A DNA stretch of 64,000 nt from Hofstenia miamia (lineage: Eukaryota; Xenacoelomorpha; Acoela). Every line of letters starts with the position of its first letter. Positions within the stretch are counted from its first letter, which is position 1. The stretch is from assembly GCA_004352715.1 (NCBI GenBank), contig SCFE01000094.1, positions 865,677 through 929,676 on the forward strand, read 5' to 3'. Of this stretch, positions 10,030 through 21,757 are shown in pieces. Below the pieces are notes generated by a model. The model had not been told where the DNA came from. It saw nothing but the letters and a program-made list of their open reading frames with translations, and searched no databases. The translations under genes and the position numbers were made by a program.

Positions 10030-12190
10030 AACATGAATTATATTATTGGTTATGCTAACAAAAATTATATCTTCAAATTATATGTATGTCTACATTTCTT
10101 CAATTTACGTACACATAAAATCATTAACCAAAAAATTCCTTTTATTAAGTAGTAATATTTTTCCAATATGAAAATTCGTTTAAAATAAATTAATGAATAA
10201 AATCGCCGTTACGTACATGAATGCAGAACAATTTTGCATCTTAATAATTTTCTCACTGTTTGTAAAATGAACATTTGGTTAAAAGCAGAGATCTGATCTC
10301 TATGATTCTTTAATCTTACTGATCCACATTGCTCTTACTCGATTTTTTCAAGTATTGAATTGAATTTTGAATTTACTCTGTGAAGTCATAATTAATTTAG
10401 TCCATCGTCGAAGAAACAAATTGGAAAATTAATAATGATTGTGTTCTTCTCTCTCACCAATATACTTAGCCTAAATATAAAAATCACAAAGCAATAACTT
10501 AAATGCTTTTGGACATGGTATCATCACATATAAAAATTTTTACAGATGCAACCAAGAATTTTGCACACTCCTAGATTAAGGGACTCGGCTAACCCAAATA
10601 GCAAGCCAGTAATAAGCCATTAATTACAAATTGATAAGCCAATAATAACCCTTTAATAGACTATTGATGGCAAATAGTAGGTTTTTTAGGCAGAATATTA
10701 CTTTATATTGAAGAAACTAATTCATAGGTCAAAAGTGCAACTCAAACTAACACAAGCTGAAGTATATCTTCGAGATCCAACCAAGCACATTCCAAAAAAG
10801 CGATTACCTAAAATTTGAAAGAATATTATTAATAAATGATAACAATAAACATACAAATCTGCCAAATTTAACCAAAACATAGAATGATAAAACTAAGTGT
10901 AATTTTGAAATAGTATTTTCTAAAATCTTGAAAAATCTTTTATGCTTAATTGTAACTTTTTATATAACAATCAATTTCAAGATGCCAAATATTTTTGAAT
11001 AAATAATTTGAAAATTCAATTTACATATATATTATTTTTTGCAAACTAAAAATTACAAAATAGCGTTTCGCAATACCTTTTATATTGAAAAGTGAAGTAA
11101 GTTTTACTTGCAAGCATATGCTCATCGATTATTAATAACTAAATGTGAAACTCCCAGCGTCACTGGCCACAAAAACCACATGCTTCCCACTAGCATCCCA
11201 CTGATGATGGCCAATTATATTATTAAATGTAATTGTAACGTGATATAAGCCAAGAGTACTGTTGGAAGTCTGTTCTGCAAATTACCCTACAGATTGAACA
11301 CTTTGGTCCAAACCACTTAATATTATAATGCTCATAATAATAAAAAAGCTGGCTTACTAGATTGCGTTATCAACTACCGAAGACTTATTTCTTCAGTTAT
11401 GAGGATTCTAATTTGTTCAGGCTCATTATAAATAATTATAATAATATATTTGATCACCTATCTAAAACTTGTCGCATCATTAAAAGGCTATAAGAAACTA
11501 ATATCCGATAATATTTGCATATTTACCTTGCTGTTCAAAATCGTTGGCAATTTGTCCAACCCCGCTTCCCTTCGATCCTTTTGTTTATACTAAACACTTA
11601 TCATTTTCATTATTATAAATTGAAAAAAAGAATTAACTGAGAAAAATTAAACCTAAAACAAATAATGTAATAAGAAAACGTTTGATTGAATCTTGTTTGA
11701 GGTGCTGCCCAATTGACACAATAGTAATTAGAGCAAATGCCTGTTGTTTTATCATTTTGAAAAGATAATTTACTCCAATTCAAATGTAAAATCAGAAAAT
11801 TCGTTGAGCAAAGTGAAGCGACTAAGTATCACACCCGAAAATGGAAATATTTCCTCAACTATATTTCGATGACACTTTCAACGAGCTCTAGGATAATGTA
11901 GTTAGGCTCTGGGTTGGGATGATTCTTGGGTGCCGGTATGTTATTCGTAGAAATTTAAAACATACACTTTAAATATAAAAAACGGGTTAACTATATTTTC
12001 TTCAAAACTCGGCTTATGATGAGTAAGCATTGGATTAAAAAAATATATTTCATCATTTTTTCGATTTTTCTGCAATTTTTTGAAGGAATTGTGTGTAACT
12101 TAATTCAGAACTCACGTAGAGTATAAAAATTTATAGTTTGAAAAGTACATATTTTTTCTATATATTTTTCATCATATTTATAAAATAGAA
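10030..12190. other. AT-rich stretch without recognisable gene
   Basis: No coding motif, RNA gene or clear repeat seen. Frames are all short. A slightly GC-richer patch lies at 11145-11210. Confidence 0.5.
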
Positions 12191-12315
12191 TTTTATTGTG
12201 AGTGAAAGAATTGAGGAATATGTATTCAGAATAAGATCTCGCACTCTGTACTACAGAGATTTTTTTTCTATTTCATATCAAACTATCTATTGGACTCTTT
12301 CTCTTTCTCTCTTTC

Positions 12316-12392
12316 ATATATATATATATATATATACACATGATGATGATGATGATGATGATCTTGATGATGATCTTGATGATGATCTTATT
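12316..12392. repeat. (TA)n followed by GAT/GATGATCTT tandem repeat
   Basis: A TA run (12316-12336) is followed by seven GAT-like triplets and three copies of a GATCTTGATGAT-like 12-mer. Because the LINE on the minus strand ends here, the GAT/CTT part is best read as the simple-repeat 3' tail of that element. Confidence 0.85.
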
Positions 12393-13826
12393 TATTGATA
12401 AAAAACATCTACACTATTAAAATCGCTAAGTTCTGGGTTATAATGTTGAGTTTCGTTTGGTAGTCTTGCACAGAATGGAATGAATTGATTTCTTCTTTGT
12501 TCATTTTCAAATTTTTCATAAATAAACTTGAATGAAGCAAGAAATGTTTTCGGTATATTTGAAAGAAGGGGAGCAGATGCGAGCGTTTTAGATTGTAGAA
12601 AGAGCTTCACAGATAATTCTTCTCTTCTTCTTTTAATGGTTGGCAATTTTGTTACAGTGCCAATAATTTTAATTGCTCTTTTTTTTATTCTTTTAAGAGA
12701 TAGAGTTTGATTTTTTGTCAATCCAAGGAACACAGGAGAAGCATATTCTAGCTTTGAGCGAATCATAGTAATAAATAATCTAATGAGTTTATTTTTAGAG
12801 CATATTCCAATTAGACTACGAAGAATAAATAACTGTTTAGTGCCCTCCTTACTAGCGCATGGATTTGAACTGCCCAGCTCAGGTCCGCCGAAATATTAAG
12901 GCCCAATATGTGCATGTTTTCATTGATAAGATTAAGCAACTCCTGATTCTCGAAGCATTTGCTACATACCATTTGCATACTTTTGCTCAGATTTAGTGGA
13001 AGACAGTTAGCCGTAGACCATTTGGTAATATTGTCACTCTCTTTCACACCATATCTTATTGGCGTCACTAGTCAAATCGTCTGCATATTTAAATATTTCA
13101 GATTCTACGTTTTCCGATTGCAAGTCAGAAACAGAGAGCAAAAAGCATTGTCTCAAAAGAGATCCTTGCTGGAATACCACTTGTCACTTCTCTAGAGCTA
13201 CTTTGGAGTGATCCCAATCTAACGTGAAAAAATCTTTTAAGTAAATAACTTTCTAATCATTTGATTGCTCTAGGTTGAAAATTTAGCCTCGCCAGCTTTT
13301 GAAGCAGTAGGAGATTTGGAATTTTGTCGAAATCTTTGAAAACTCAAATGATTTTATCAATATACACTGCAATTTGTTTTGTTCCATTAGTATTGTTACT
13401 TTGTCGATTAGCCTTATTAGGAGCAACGTTGCTGAAGAGGACTTTTTGTATGCGAATTGACTTTTATCGGTTACCATAACAAACGTGTCACTCAACGAAT
13501 TGATCACCGTCCTTTCAAAAACTTGGCAGGCAAGCATAACAGCGAGATGGGCCGCAAATTTTGCGATTTATTGGTTGTGATTTTAGAAAAAGTATGATAT
13601 CTGCTATTTTCCATCTGTCAGGTACAGTTCTTTGCTCAATTGAAACATTCATAATGTGGCATAGGGGTTCAGCTAGTAATTTTGCAGCGTATCTGTAGAT
13701 TTTTGTAGGAATTTGATCACTTCCCATAGCCTTGCTATGACTTAAGCTACTCAGATAGGCAAGCCCCATTTCTGATGGAATAAAAGCAATCCAATTATCA
13801 TCACAGTCATCGCAAATATAGTCTTA
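12345..13826 (-). mobile_element. Decayed LINE (RT and C-terminal region)
   Basis: Minus-strand pieces in order: 13826-13515 reads SHSKAMGSDQIPTKIYRYAA, CHIMNVSIEQRTVPDRWKIA; 13537-13283 carries FERTVINSLSDTF and a KSQFAYKKSSSATLLLI block in front of a damaged motif A; near 13115-13075 a frame gives FKYADDLT, the catalytic YADD motif; 13068-12811 reads KWSTANCLPLNLSKSM and LGLNISADLSWAVQI (thumb); 12766-12392 reads MIRSKLEYASPVFLGLT and KRIKKRAIKIIG, the usual end of the RT thumb in Jockey-group elements. Several frameshifts make it a pseudogene. The 3' tail is a simple repeat at 12337-12392. Confidence 0.8.
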
Positions 13827-13907
13827 ACTATAATCTTATAACTTAGATGAGAACACATAGGAAACTGAAACTGTTTCCGCTAATATATTTAATTATTCCA
13901 AAGTATC

Positions 13908-13910
<3 letters not shown>

Positions 13911-13943
<33 letters not shown>
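13911..13943. repeat. (TA)n microsatellite
   Basis: About 33 bp of pure TA dinucleotide between two LINE remnants. Confidence 0.95.
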
Positions 13944-13947
<4 letters not shown>

Positions 13948-14329
13948 TCATAATTTCTGGGTATTACGTACACAAGTATATTTACTGAATAAACAGGTAC
14001 TAAAATTATTAAATTTTTAAAATTTAAATTCTGTTTGCAAATTCAAAGCTATTAAGAAATCACTAAAAAAATACAGTATTTAATTTACTCAATGACTTTT
14101 TCTATGACATTTAGAGTATTCTTAAATGTAATTTTTGTAATTCAAACACTCTTGAGGAAATCTTATGTAAAAAGTCAAAATTTTTCACATGTTCTTCTAT
14201 TCAAGCGCTTGAAAATGAATTTAATTGAAAATCTACGATGTGGCCTTTGTCTTCCATGATAATTTGACTTAAAGTAACAAGTATAATTCTGTAGCACAGC
14301 TGGAACATGTCAGGATTCCCAGACCCAAC

Positions 14330-15102
14330 CAAACTAATCGAGCTGTTTCTCAACTGGTTAGACCGATATTTATGACTATAACGAACTTAAGAATTATTTT
14401 GAAACTAGTCTAAGTAATATCCAAAATCTACAGGCTCAGGACGAACTTGAACGTATCAAGAACATTGAGCATAAGGTTAATAAAGGCAGCACTAAGGACA
14501 AAATTAAAAAACTATATTAAGAATTCAATTGATAAATTAAATATTGAGCGCGTAATATTAGATAATAACAATCTCTCAGATAATCAAGATGAAATTACAG
14601 TTCACTGATTTTTAAAATAATCTTTATGACAAATCTGACTTTCACATTTAAAATAATCTAATATACCGCAAATTTCATTAGATGGTAAAAAAGTTTTGAA
14701 TCAAGAAATATCCCTTGACGAAATTTACCAAGCAATCGATAAACTAAAAATTCAACAAGCATAGATGTCTTTAATTCTGCCATCTATTAAAATCCTTCTG
14801 CTCAATTCTCACATGGTACTATTAATTACTTTTAGAATCTATACTACAAAATGGCCAAAATTTCTCATAGTATATCAAATGCAATCATTAAATTATTACC
14901 AAAAAGGGGAAAAGATATTGACCATCCTAAGTCCTGGGGAATTATTTCTCTAATGAACAAGGACTTAAGATTTTTATCTCATGTTCTAAGATATAGATTA
15001 GCACCATTGGTACAGAAATATATTCACGCTACCCAAACTGGATGTATAAAAGCGAGAAACTCATCTCTAAATATCTCAACCATTCAATGCATTATAGATA
15101 TA
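14330..15102 (+). mobile_element. L1/Tx1-like LINE ORF2, first part (linker and RT N-terminus)
   Basis: Frames with several stops show DELERIKNIEHKVNKGSTKD (linker helix), then QEISLDEIYQAIDKLK, the conserved helix in front of the RT of L1-type elements, then at 14851-15100 IIKLLPKRGKDIDHPKSWGI, ISLMNKDLRFLSHVLRYRL and IHATQTGCIKARNSSLNIST. These phrases are hallmarks of the L1/Tx1 group. The reading frame stops at 15102 because a Tc1 transposon is inserted there and resumes after it. Decayed; no intact ORF. Confidence 0.8.
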
Positions 15103-16475
15103 CAGTACTGGTCAAAAGTTTGGGAACACTTTCCAAATTTAGAAATTTTTGTATTTTATACTAAAAAACGCAATGTAGAAACAATATAATAACACAATGT
15201 AGAAACAATATGATAACACCATGTAGAAAGTAAATAGTTAATTCAGAAAAACTCACTAATATTTTTTATGTCCACCATTATTGGACAAACACGCAGCAAT
15301 TTGATTTGACATTGACTCGACCAGCTTTCTACAATAATCATCAGTAATCTCTGTGCACCATACCACTTTAATTTGCTCCTTCAGATCTTCGAGTGATGTG
15401 CATTGGCGCTTCCTCAGACAGTTTTTGATGTGATGCCAGCAATTTTCTATGGCGTTGAGGTCTGGGGGAATTCCCGGGCAGTTCTCAAGCAGCCGAAAGT
15501 CTTGTGATGCAATCCACTGTTTCACAAGTTTGGCGCTGTGGCAAGGAGCACCATCTTGTTGTATTACAGATGTTTCACGAAGCTGCATAAACATGAGAAC
15601 TTTCCCCTGAATTATTTTGAGGTAGTCCTTGGCTGTGACACTGTCGTTGTGAGGAACAAAATTCAGACCAGCACGCTCATTCGCAGTAATAGCACCCCAA
15701 ATCATCACAGAAGGTGCTGAGCGGACAGTTTGTTGTAACATGTGTTGAATCTTTGGTTTCTTGGTCGTCGAACGTGTGGCCGGTATGATGTAAACTGGCA
15801 AATTTTGGATTCGTCATGAAACATTACTTGATGCCATATCTCAGGGGTGTATTGTTGGTATCGCCTGCAGAAGCGCAACCGGTCTCGAATGTTCTTTGAA
15901 AACAATCAGGGTTTGGCTGCCGGTTTGCACGATGGCAGGTCAAAGTAGTATTCAATCGACGCCTAATGGAGCGTGTTGATACATCGTGTACTACCGCACC
16001 TAGATTTGCTTTGACTTCAAAAGATGAAGAGAATGGTTGATTAAAGACGTATAGGGTGAATGAGACGGTCAGTTTCAAGGAATGTCACTTTTGGTCTTCC
16101 AGATCGCTTGGAGAGGAAAAATTTTGCTGTTGCTGAAAGCGAGTAAAACTTCTGGATACCGAAGATACTGACACGCCCATTTTAACAGCTATAGCGAGAT
16201 AATTGTACCCCTCCTCGTACAAGAAATGAATTTGAGCAAGCTTTTTTGCTGAAATTTCACTACCACGGACCATATTTCAAACTATAATGATAGTGCTTTT
16301 TACGTGAAAATGTATTGTGTGCAAATCTAAAGTTATGTTAATTTGTTAGACTAAATGAACCTGTTGTAAATTCTAAGAAAAAATTGGGAATTCAAGGAAT
16401 TTTCCGAAGTTTCCAGGAAATAGCATAAAACACCCTTTAGACAGGTTAATTTTCCCAAACTTTTGGCCAGTACTA
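15103..16475 (-). mobile_element. Tc1-type DNA transposon, complete ends, dead transposase
   Basis: The element is 1373 bp and is bounded by terminal inverted repeats. The left end begins CAGTACTGGTCAAAAGTTTG at 15103. The right end is its near-perfect complement, with one or two mismatches, finishing at 16475. TA dinucleotides flank both sides (15101-15102 and 16476-16477), the standard Tc1/mariner target duplication. The transposase lies on the minus strand in four frames. The host LINE frame is cleanly interrupted, so this insertion is younger than the LINE. Confidence 0.93.
15256..16273 (-). pseudogene. Tc1 transposase, frameshifted
   Basis: A DDE transposase that would cut and rejoin element ends. 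Pieces in order: 16273-16085 starts MVRGSEISAKKLAQIHFLYE with a helix-turn-helix (AIAVKMGVSVSSVSRSF); 16078-15824 has the second DNA-binding half (STRSIRRRLNTT); 15905-15705 has WHQVMFHDESKICQF with the first catalytic Asp; 15801-15256 has SAPSVMIWGAI, QQDGAPCHSA with the second Asp, and PPDLNAIENCW with the catalytic Glu, then ends NNGGHKKY. I count 35 residues between the second Asp and the Glu, one more than the usual DD34E. At least three frameshifts separate these pieces, so it cannot make active enzyme, although all catalytic residues are still present. Confidence 0.9.
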
Positions 16476-16477
16476 TA

Positions 16478-16690
16478 AGCTGAATAAACATAATTGATAC
16501 TGCAAAATTAAATATTGATTTTAATAAAGCTTATTATTCAATTGATCATGAATACTTGTTTCAAACATTAGAAAACTGGGATTGCCAGAAATAATCTTTG
16601 AGCCTCATTCGTGCCCCATGTTCCAAAAACAATTACTACTTGTTAATCAATGGTTTTTTGTGTACGCAATACATGCACAGGAATGTCTAA
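16478..16690 (+). mobile_element. L1/Tx1-like LINE ORF2, second part (RT motif A)
   Basis: Right after the Tc1 element the LINE coding resumes: a frame at about 16500-16590 reads AKLNIDFNKAYYSIDHEYLF and TLENWD. This is motif A (D-F-x-K-A-[FY]-x-S-I-[DE]-H) of L1/Tx1 reverse transcriptases. A LLINGF phrase near 16640 fits the next conserved strand. The continuation is lost after about 16690 and reappears at 18358. Confidence 0.8.
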
Positions 16691-17013
16691 AATTTCATTG
16701 TTTTAAAATTTATGTAAATTAAATGATTGAAATAAATTGATTTCAAGAGTGAAAATTAAAATTAAATGATTTTGGGAATCGAAGTTCAAATAAATTTACA
16801 TTTCACTTTGCAATTAACTTAAATATATTGTTGTTTTAGAAATCTATTATATGAATTAAATACATATGAAACAAAGGTTAACCAATTGTTATTGGCTGAC
16901 AGCATTTTCATCGTGCATTGTTTTCATGGAGCAATAATTAGTATAGGAAAACACTTCAATGATTGTGTACAAAAATGTAACAGCCATTTCTATAATCTCG
17001 GCATGTTTCAAAC

Positions 17014-17192
17014 CAGTGGCGTACGCAGGGGGAGGGGGACATGGTGGAATGTCCCCCTGTCAGGTTTCTAAATTTGATTTTGACTCGATAATTCAAAATA
17101 ATTTCGAAAAATTGAAAAATTTAAAATCTAGGATAGTGAAATGCATTTTTAGGGTCTATTTTCTCCGTCAGAAAATCCTGGGTACGCCCCTG
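17014..17192. mobile_element. hAT-type MITE, 179 bp, with 8-bp target duplication
   Basis: The left end reads CAGTGGCGTACGCAGG and the right end, complemented, reads CAGGGGCGTACCCAGG, giving inverted termini of about 16 bp. The flanks are TTTCAAAC (17006-17013) and TTTCTAAC (17193-17200), an 8-bp duplication with one mismatch. Terminal CAGNGGCGTA-type ends plus 8-bp duplications are usual for hAT elements. There is no coding capacity, so it is non-autonomous. Confidence 0.8.
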
Positions 17193-18112
17193 TTTCTAAC
17201 AGTGATTTCCTCTTTCTAACTTGCTGAACATTTTAACGATATTACACCTTTGAGAAATTGATATTACCATGAATTTCCGGTATTCAACTGATGAACTTGA
17301 ATGGCAAATTTATTCGACCAAAATGAAATGTGTAGAAACCTTTTTTCAGTACCCCAATTTCTCATTGTGCAACCTACGCACCGCATGCTCCCATCAACCT
17401 AGATTTTCAAAAGTTTTTAACTGTTAACAACCACCTTTGAAATGAAAACCCTCAAATGTATTAAGAATTTGTCAATGTGTCATTAAATTTAAGTTAATTG
17501 CAAATATTTGATTTTAGTTGATAGCAATTAAAATTAGTTGATTTTTCAAAGAACCAATTAAAATTAATTGATGTTTACTATTCGAAATTTGAAAATTAAC
17601 TTAAATTAATTTTAAAGCATGCCTGGCGTCCGACATGGATGCCGCCTGTCATGTATACCCATGTTGATTAAAAATGGAAATTTTATTTAAAAAAATTAAT
17701 TTTTTATTGATTTTTTATGAAAGTTTTTGTAAAGTAGTTTAATAGATATTCGATAAAAGCTTGGTAAAAAATCAATAAAAAATTTGTAAGACTTTAGTAA
17801 AATATTAATAAAACGTTGTAGTCTTATTAGTATCACATTTAATAATTATATAGAGAATTTAAATATATTAATTCAAATGCAAGATCTGAACAATATATCT
17901 CTATTATGTTTTACAACATGAATCCAATTGTGCGATGACGTAATAAATAATACATTAGCAACAAGGTGAGATTTCTGCAAAACAAAATTTTCTTTAATAT
18001 TTCGCACATATTGAAAGCATTTTCATTGTTATTATCAATTAACCATTAAATAAAAATGCGTTTCTAATTAACAATACTGAGTAAATTAAATTGATTTTAG
18101 CCAGCATACTGA

Positions 18113-18115
<3 letters not shown>

Positions 18116-18152
<37 letters not shown>
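18116..18152. repeat. (TA)n microsatellite
   Basis: About 37 bp of pure TA repeat. Confidence 0.95.
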
Positions 18153-18153
<1 letters not shown>

Positions 18154-18357
18154 CGTGCAAAAATATTATATTTTTATTGCATTTCCACTTTCAAATTGAA
18201 AATAGTTTATTGATAAAAAATTAATTTTTCATCAATTTTCTTTGGTAAATTTTCAATTTTAAATGACATGGGTAGTGTTTAACTTTGCAATAGAATCAAA
18301 TAGGTAACCACTTGAAATTCAGGGATTTATGTATTAGAAATTAGAAATAAAATATAT

Positions 18358-18660
18358 TGCATTTGCAGGCGATATTACTTTAATTGCATTAAATTCTGAA
18401 AGCATAATTAACTACCTGAAGCACTATATATGGTGAATTTAGCAAAATATACAGACTATCAATAAATAAACAAAAATCAATTTCACGGGCATAAATAAAT
18501 CAAACGAGTGTTTTGACGATTGAACATCGAATCATAACGAAATATTACTGTTAGGTGTATGCTTCAAAGTATCTGGAAATAACTTTATAAATAATAATAT
18601 ATTCCTAAACGATAATAAGCTGCTATTAACTTCATAACAAATTGTAAGATGCCTATTTTT
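18358..18660 (+). mobile_element. L1/Tx1-like LINE ORF2, third part (YADD-equivalent and thumb)
   Basis: A plus-strand frame at about 18364-18430 reads FAGDITLIALNSESIINYL, which aligns with the catalytic F/Y-A-D-D-I-T-L-I motif; the first Asp is replaced by Gly, so even the catalytic pair is lost. At 18537-18605 a frame reads EILLLGVCFKVSGNNF, the usual LG-[IV] thumb phrase of the same group. This belongs to the LINE whose earlier parts are at 14330-15102 and 16478-16690. A later frame at 18987-19226 may be its C-terminal remnant, but I cannot support that. Confidence 0.6.
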
Positions 18661-21600
18661 GGCTAAGTTAAACCTATTAATTTACTTTTATTAACCAAAA
18701 TATTATATCAAATCCAATATTATCTTTTGTTCTCGTTAAGTAATTCAAACTAAATGCGCAATCAATAATGCTGTATGGATAATCAATTATCACTCGAGAA
18801 CTACTGTAAGCTATTGCATTGAAATTATAAGAATAGATAAATTCAATTAGAAAATATTTACTATTAACAATAACAGGCATTGAAGATAAATATTATATTT
18901 GCTATATTAAAACAGAGTGGCATCCCATAAACAAACTGTGTTCTACAATTATTACGAAATTTACACCAAGAAACGATTTACAGGACATGCTTTGCAACAT
19001 CATCATACCTAAGTCTTTCAAATCTATATGCTCCATATTGTCTAAGAAACTCTCAATACTAAGTCGTCTAAAATTTCAATTGAACCCAAACGGCTGTAGT
19101 ACACAACTAGGCGCGATTATAAGAAATCCTAAGACATACAGGAAATCAATTGAATATTACCGAGATATAGAATCCAATATTCTCCAAAACTTTAAATACA
19201 CAAACGGGGTTTTACTTTACAATTAAAGTTGATCAATAAATGGCAAAACTTTAAGTGATTTCTGTCATTTATATGTACTACACCTTTTAACATTCAATTT
19301 AAAAACTAGTGCATTCAAATTAAAACATAAGGCATTTAATAGAAAATAAACATAAAGCAATGGCTTTTTAATAAAAAATGAAAGTAAGGAACAAAACAAA
19401 CTATAAACCAATAGAATGTTTACTTTATTCTCCATACAGTAAATCACCTTCAACTATTATTGCGTATGCTCCTGTATATGCTGAAAACACGATTTATATG
19501 AATACTGCCATCACATGCCTGATTGCATCTTCAAAAATGCCTTTCACATTATAATTCAGCTAATAACGCATAAGAGTCATACCAGTTTTTGGATTTTCTA
19601 ATGTTTGAACTTGTTTAATTGCATTGGCCACTTGGTCTTTGTTTTAACCGAGGATAAAAAATTTCAATCTGTGATAAAGGTTCGTTGTATATTTGGGTCC
19701 TTAGAATTTGTCAGTGTTGTTCTGCAACACTGGCTTCAATTTTACCTTCCCTCAAATCTATTTGAAAACCTATTTAAATACCTCTCATTCTGCTAATAGA
19801 TAATGTTATGTTCTCATGTAAGTTTTAAAATGGATTCAGCAAATGCTTTTTGCCTTGTCATATTTTTATAAAGTTGCCTCCATCAAGATGTCGTTGTGCT
19901 GTGCTTGTGGATACGTTTTTGCGATGTGTGGATTACCTTTAATTTGCAGCCAAATACTTTAGAGTTGCTTGAAAATTAATACCAAAGGCCTATTTCTATA
20001 CTCTAGAAAGACTTCTGGGAATAAATTCGAATTTGTAAAAATTGGAATATATAGCGTTTTAGCATATGCTATTACTGTTTTTTACGAGCAATAACTGTGG
20101 ATTTCCTGCTTGTATTTCCATTATTTTTAATAAAAACGCAATTGTGTTAAGGATAATTAGGATGCCCGTATTCTTGTAAATAGTTTTTCAGCATGGATAT
20201 ATTTGGACAATAATAGCTCTTGTTATTATAGAAAGTAAAGGGATGCTCACAACCGTGCCGCTTTCGCATCTTATAAATCTTACATATAGATAACCCTATA
20301 GATAAATAGATACATAACCCTCGACACATGTGAGCAATTATTGTGGTGATAATCCAACTGCCAAAACTTAAATACACATCTCAAAATATAATAACTATCA
20401 ACAATTATAATAAGATGATCATAGTTAGGCATTTTTTATGTTTAATAAGCTTGTTATGTTTGTTATCGACAGTAAATTTGGATCTAAAATAGAAGAGGTA
20501 GCCTAGTTTTAGCTATGCAGGTATTTAGAATGCGGGGGGTTTATTATAAAGTGAATTGATCGATAGGTAAGCTAAACGAAGTAAAAACTCCTAGGCCTAA
20601 CATTAACCAAAAGACACACTTTCACTAGACAGGGCAGAGCAGTAAAGCTGATGTTAGGGCTGATGTCGATTGTAGAATTGAAGATGCCTCTCAGCCGGCC
20701 AGTAAATGCAACTGTGAGCCTGAACGTTTAGTTTGCCATTGTAGTAATAATAAAATCTGATGCAAAGCAAAGTTAAATCCAAATGATTTATTTCATTAAC
20801 TACTCTAATTTTCCATACAGTACTTATAGTAAATTTTGTACAATGTTAACAGGTACCTGTTTTTCGTTTCCTATTATTTCTGTACTTGAATTTCTTCTGT
20901 TAATCCTTACGCAACTTGTTTTTTTAGGCTATCCATTAGCTATGCGATTTCAGTTGAAACTTTTTGTCAAATATTTTGCCAAAACTTATTTACAACTTAG
21001 TGTACACAAAGATTCTAATTGATATAGAAACAAGTTAACCAAAAATTATTCAAATAAATGTTTTTAATGTATTTTTTAATCATTTCCATTTTTGGTTGAC
21101 GCCGATTATTTCACAATTCTATCCGTTTTCATCAACTCCAGGGGTGGATTCAGAATTTTTTTTTAGGTTTGGCCCTATTTAGAATAAAATGCTAAGTGCA
21201 TAATTGTGTACTAGGGAGGCCATAATTTTTAAAAACTCAGCAAATTTTTTTCAAATTTCAAATTACCCTTTAATAATAGGATGTTGTGTTTTTAAGAGAC
21301 TTTTGCATTATGCACTACAAAATAGATCAATCGCATAAGATTAAGTAAATTACAAAAATTTTACATAATGGTATGAATGTGTGCTTAGTCTCCATTTCAA
21401 TCAATCGTATTATGTTGGAAAAATTCAAGAAAATCAATACCAATTAAAAAATGAAAAGCTTTTGCTATAATTGCAAGAAAGTTGGAGAATTATTCTTCAA
21501 CAAAGAATTTGTTCAGAGCACCCTGCTACAGAAACAACTTTTGTCATTTAATTACTTAGTGATGAAAGTTGGCAAAAAGGGTGCTACATGAATGATTTAT

Positions 21601-21757
21601 ATTGTCCAATTTATGCTGTTCCAAATTGACAATTTTTGTTACCAGTTTTGTTGGTCTGAATGAACAACTTTAGTCTAGATAATTACTTCTGATTTTAGTC
21701 GGGGAAATTGGGTGCTACACGAAAAATTTTCATTGGGAAAGAAAATTGGGAAAAAAC
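18661..21757. other. Long stretch without recognisable gene
   Basis: The frames (up to about 79 codons, e.g. 18987-19226 and 20783-21022) have no recognisable motif. At 21139-21180 a CAGGGGTGGATTCAGAATT word resembles the start of a hAT-type MITE, but I could not find its partner end. Nothing else can be supported. Confidence 0.45.

Larger units (their letters stand above)
16690..18357. other. Second insertion block inside the LINE, AT-rich
   Basis: This block separates RT motif A from the YADD-equivalent motif of the same LINE, so it is probably one or more insertions. It contains the hAT-like MITE at 17014-17192 and a (TA)n run at 18116-18152. No gene is seen in the rest; several TTAATTG/AAATTAATTG words repeat around 17500-17610 and AAAAATTAAT around 17690-17810. 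Confidence 0.55.
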
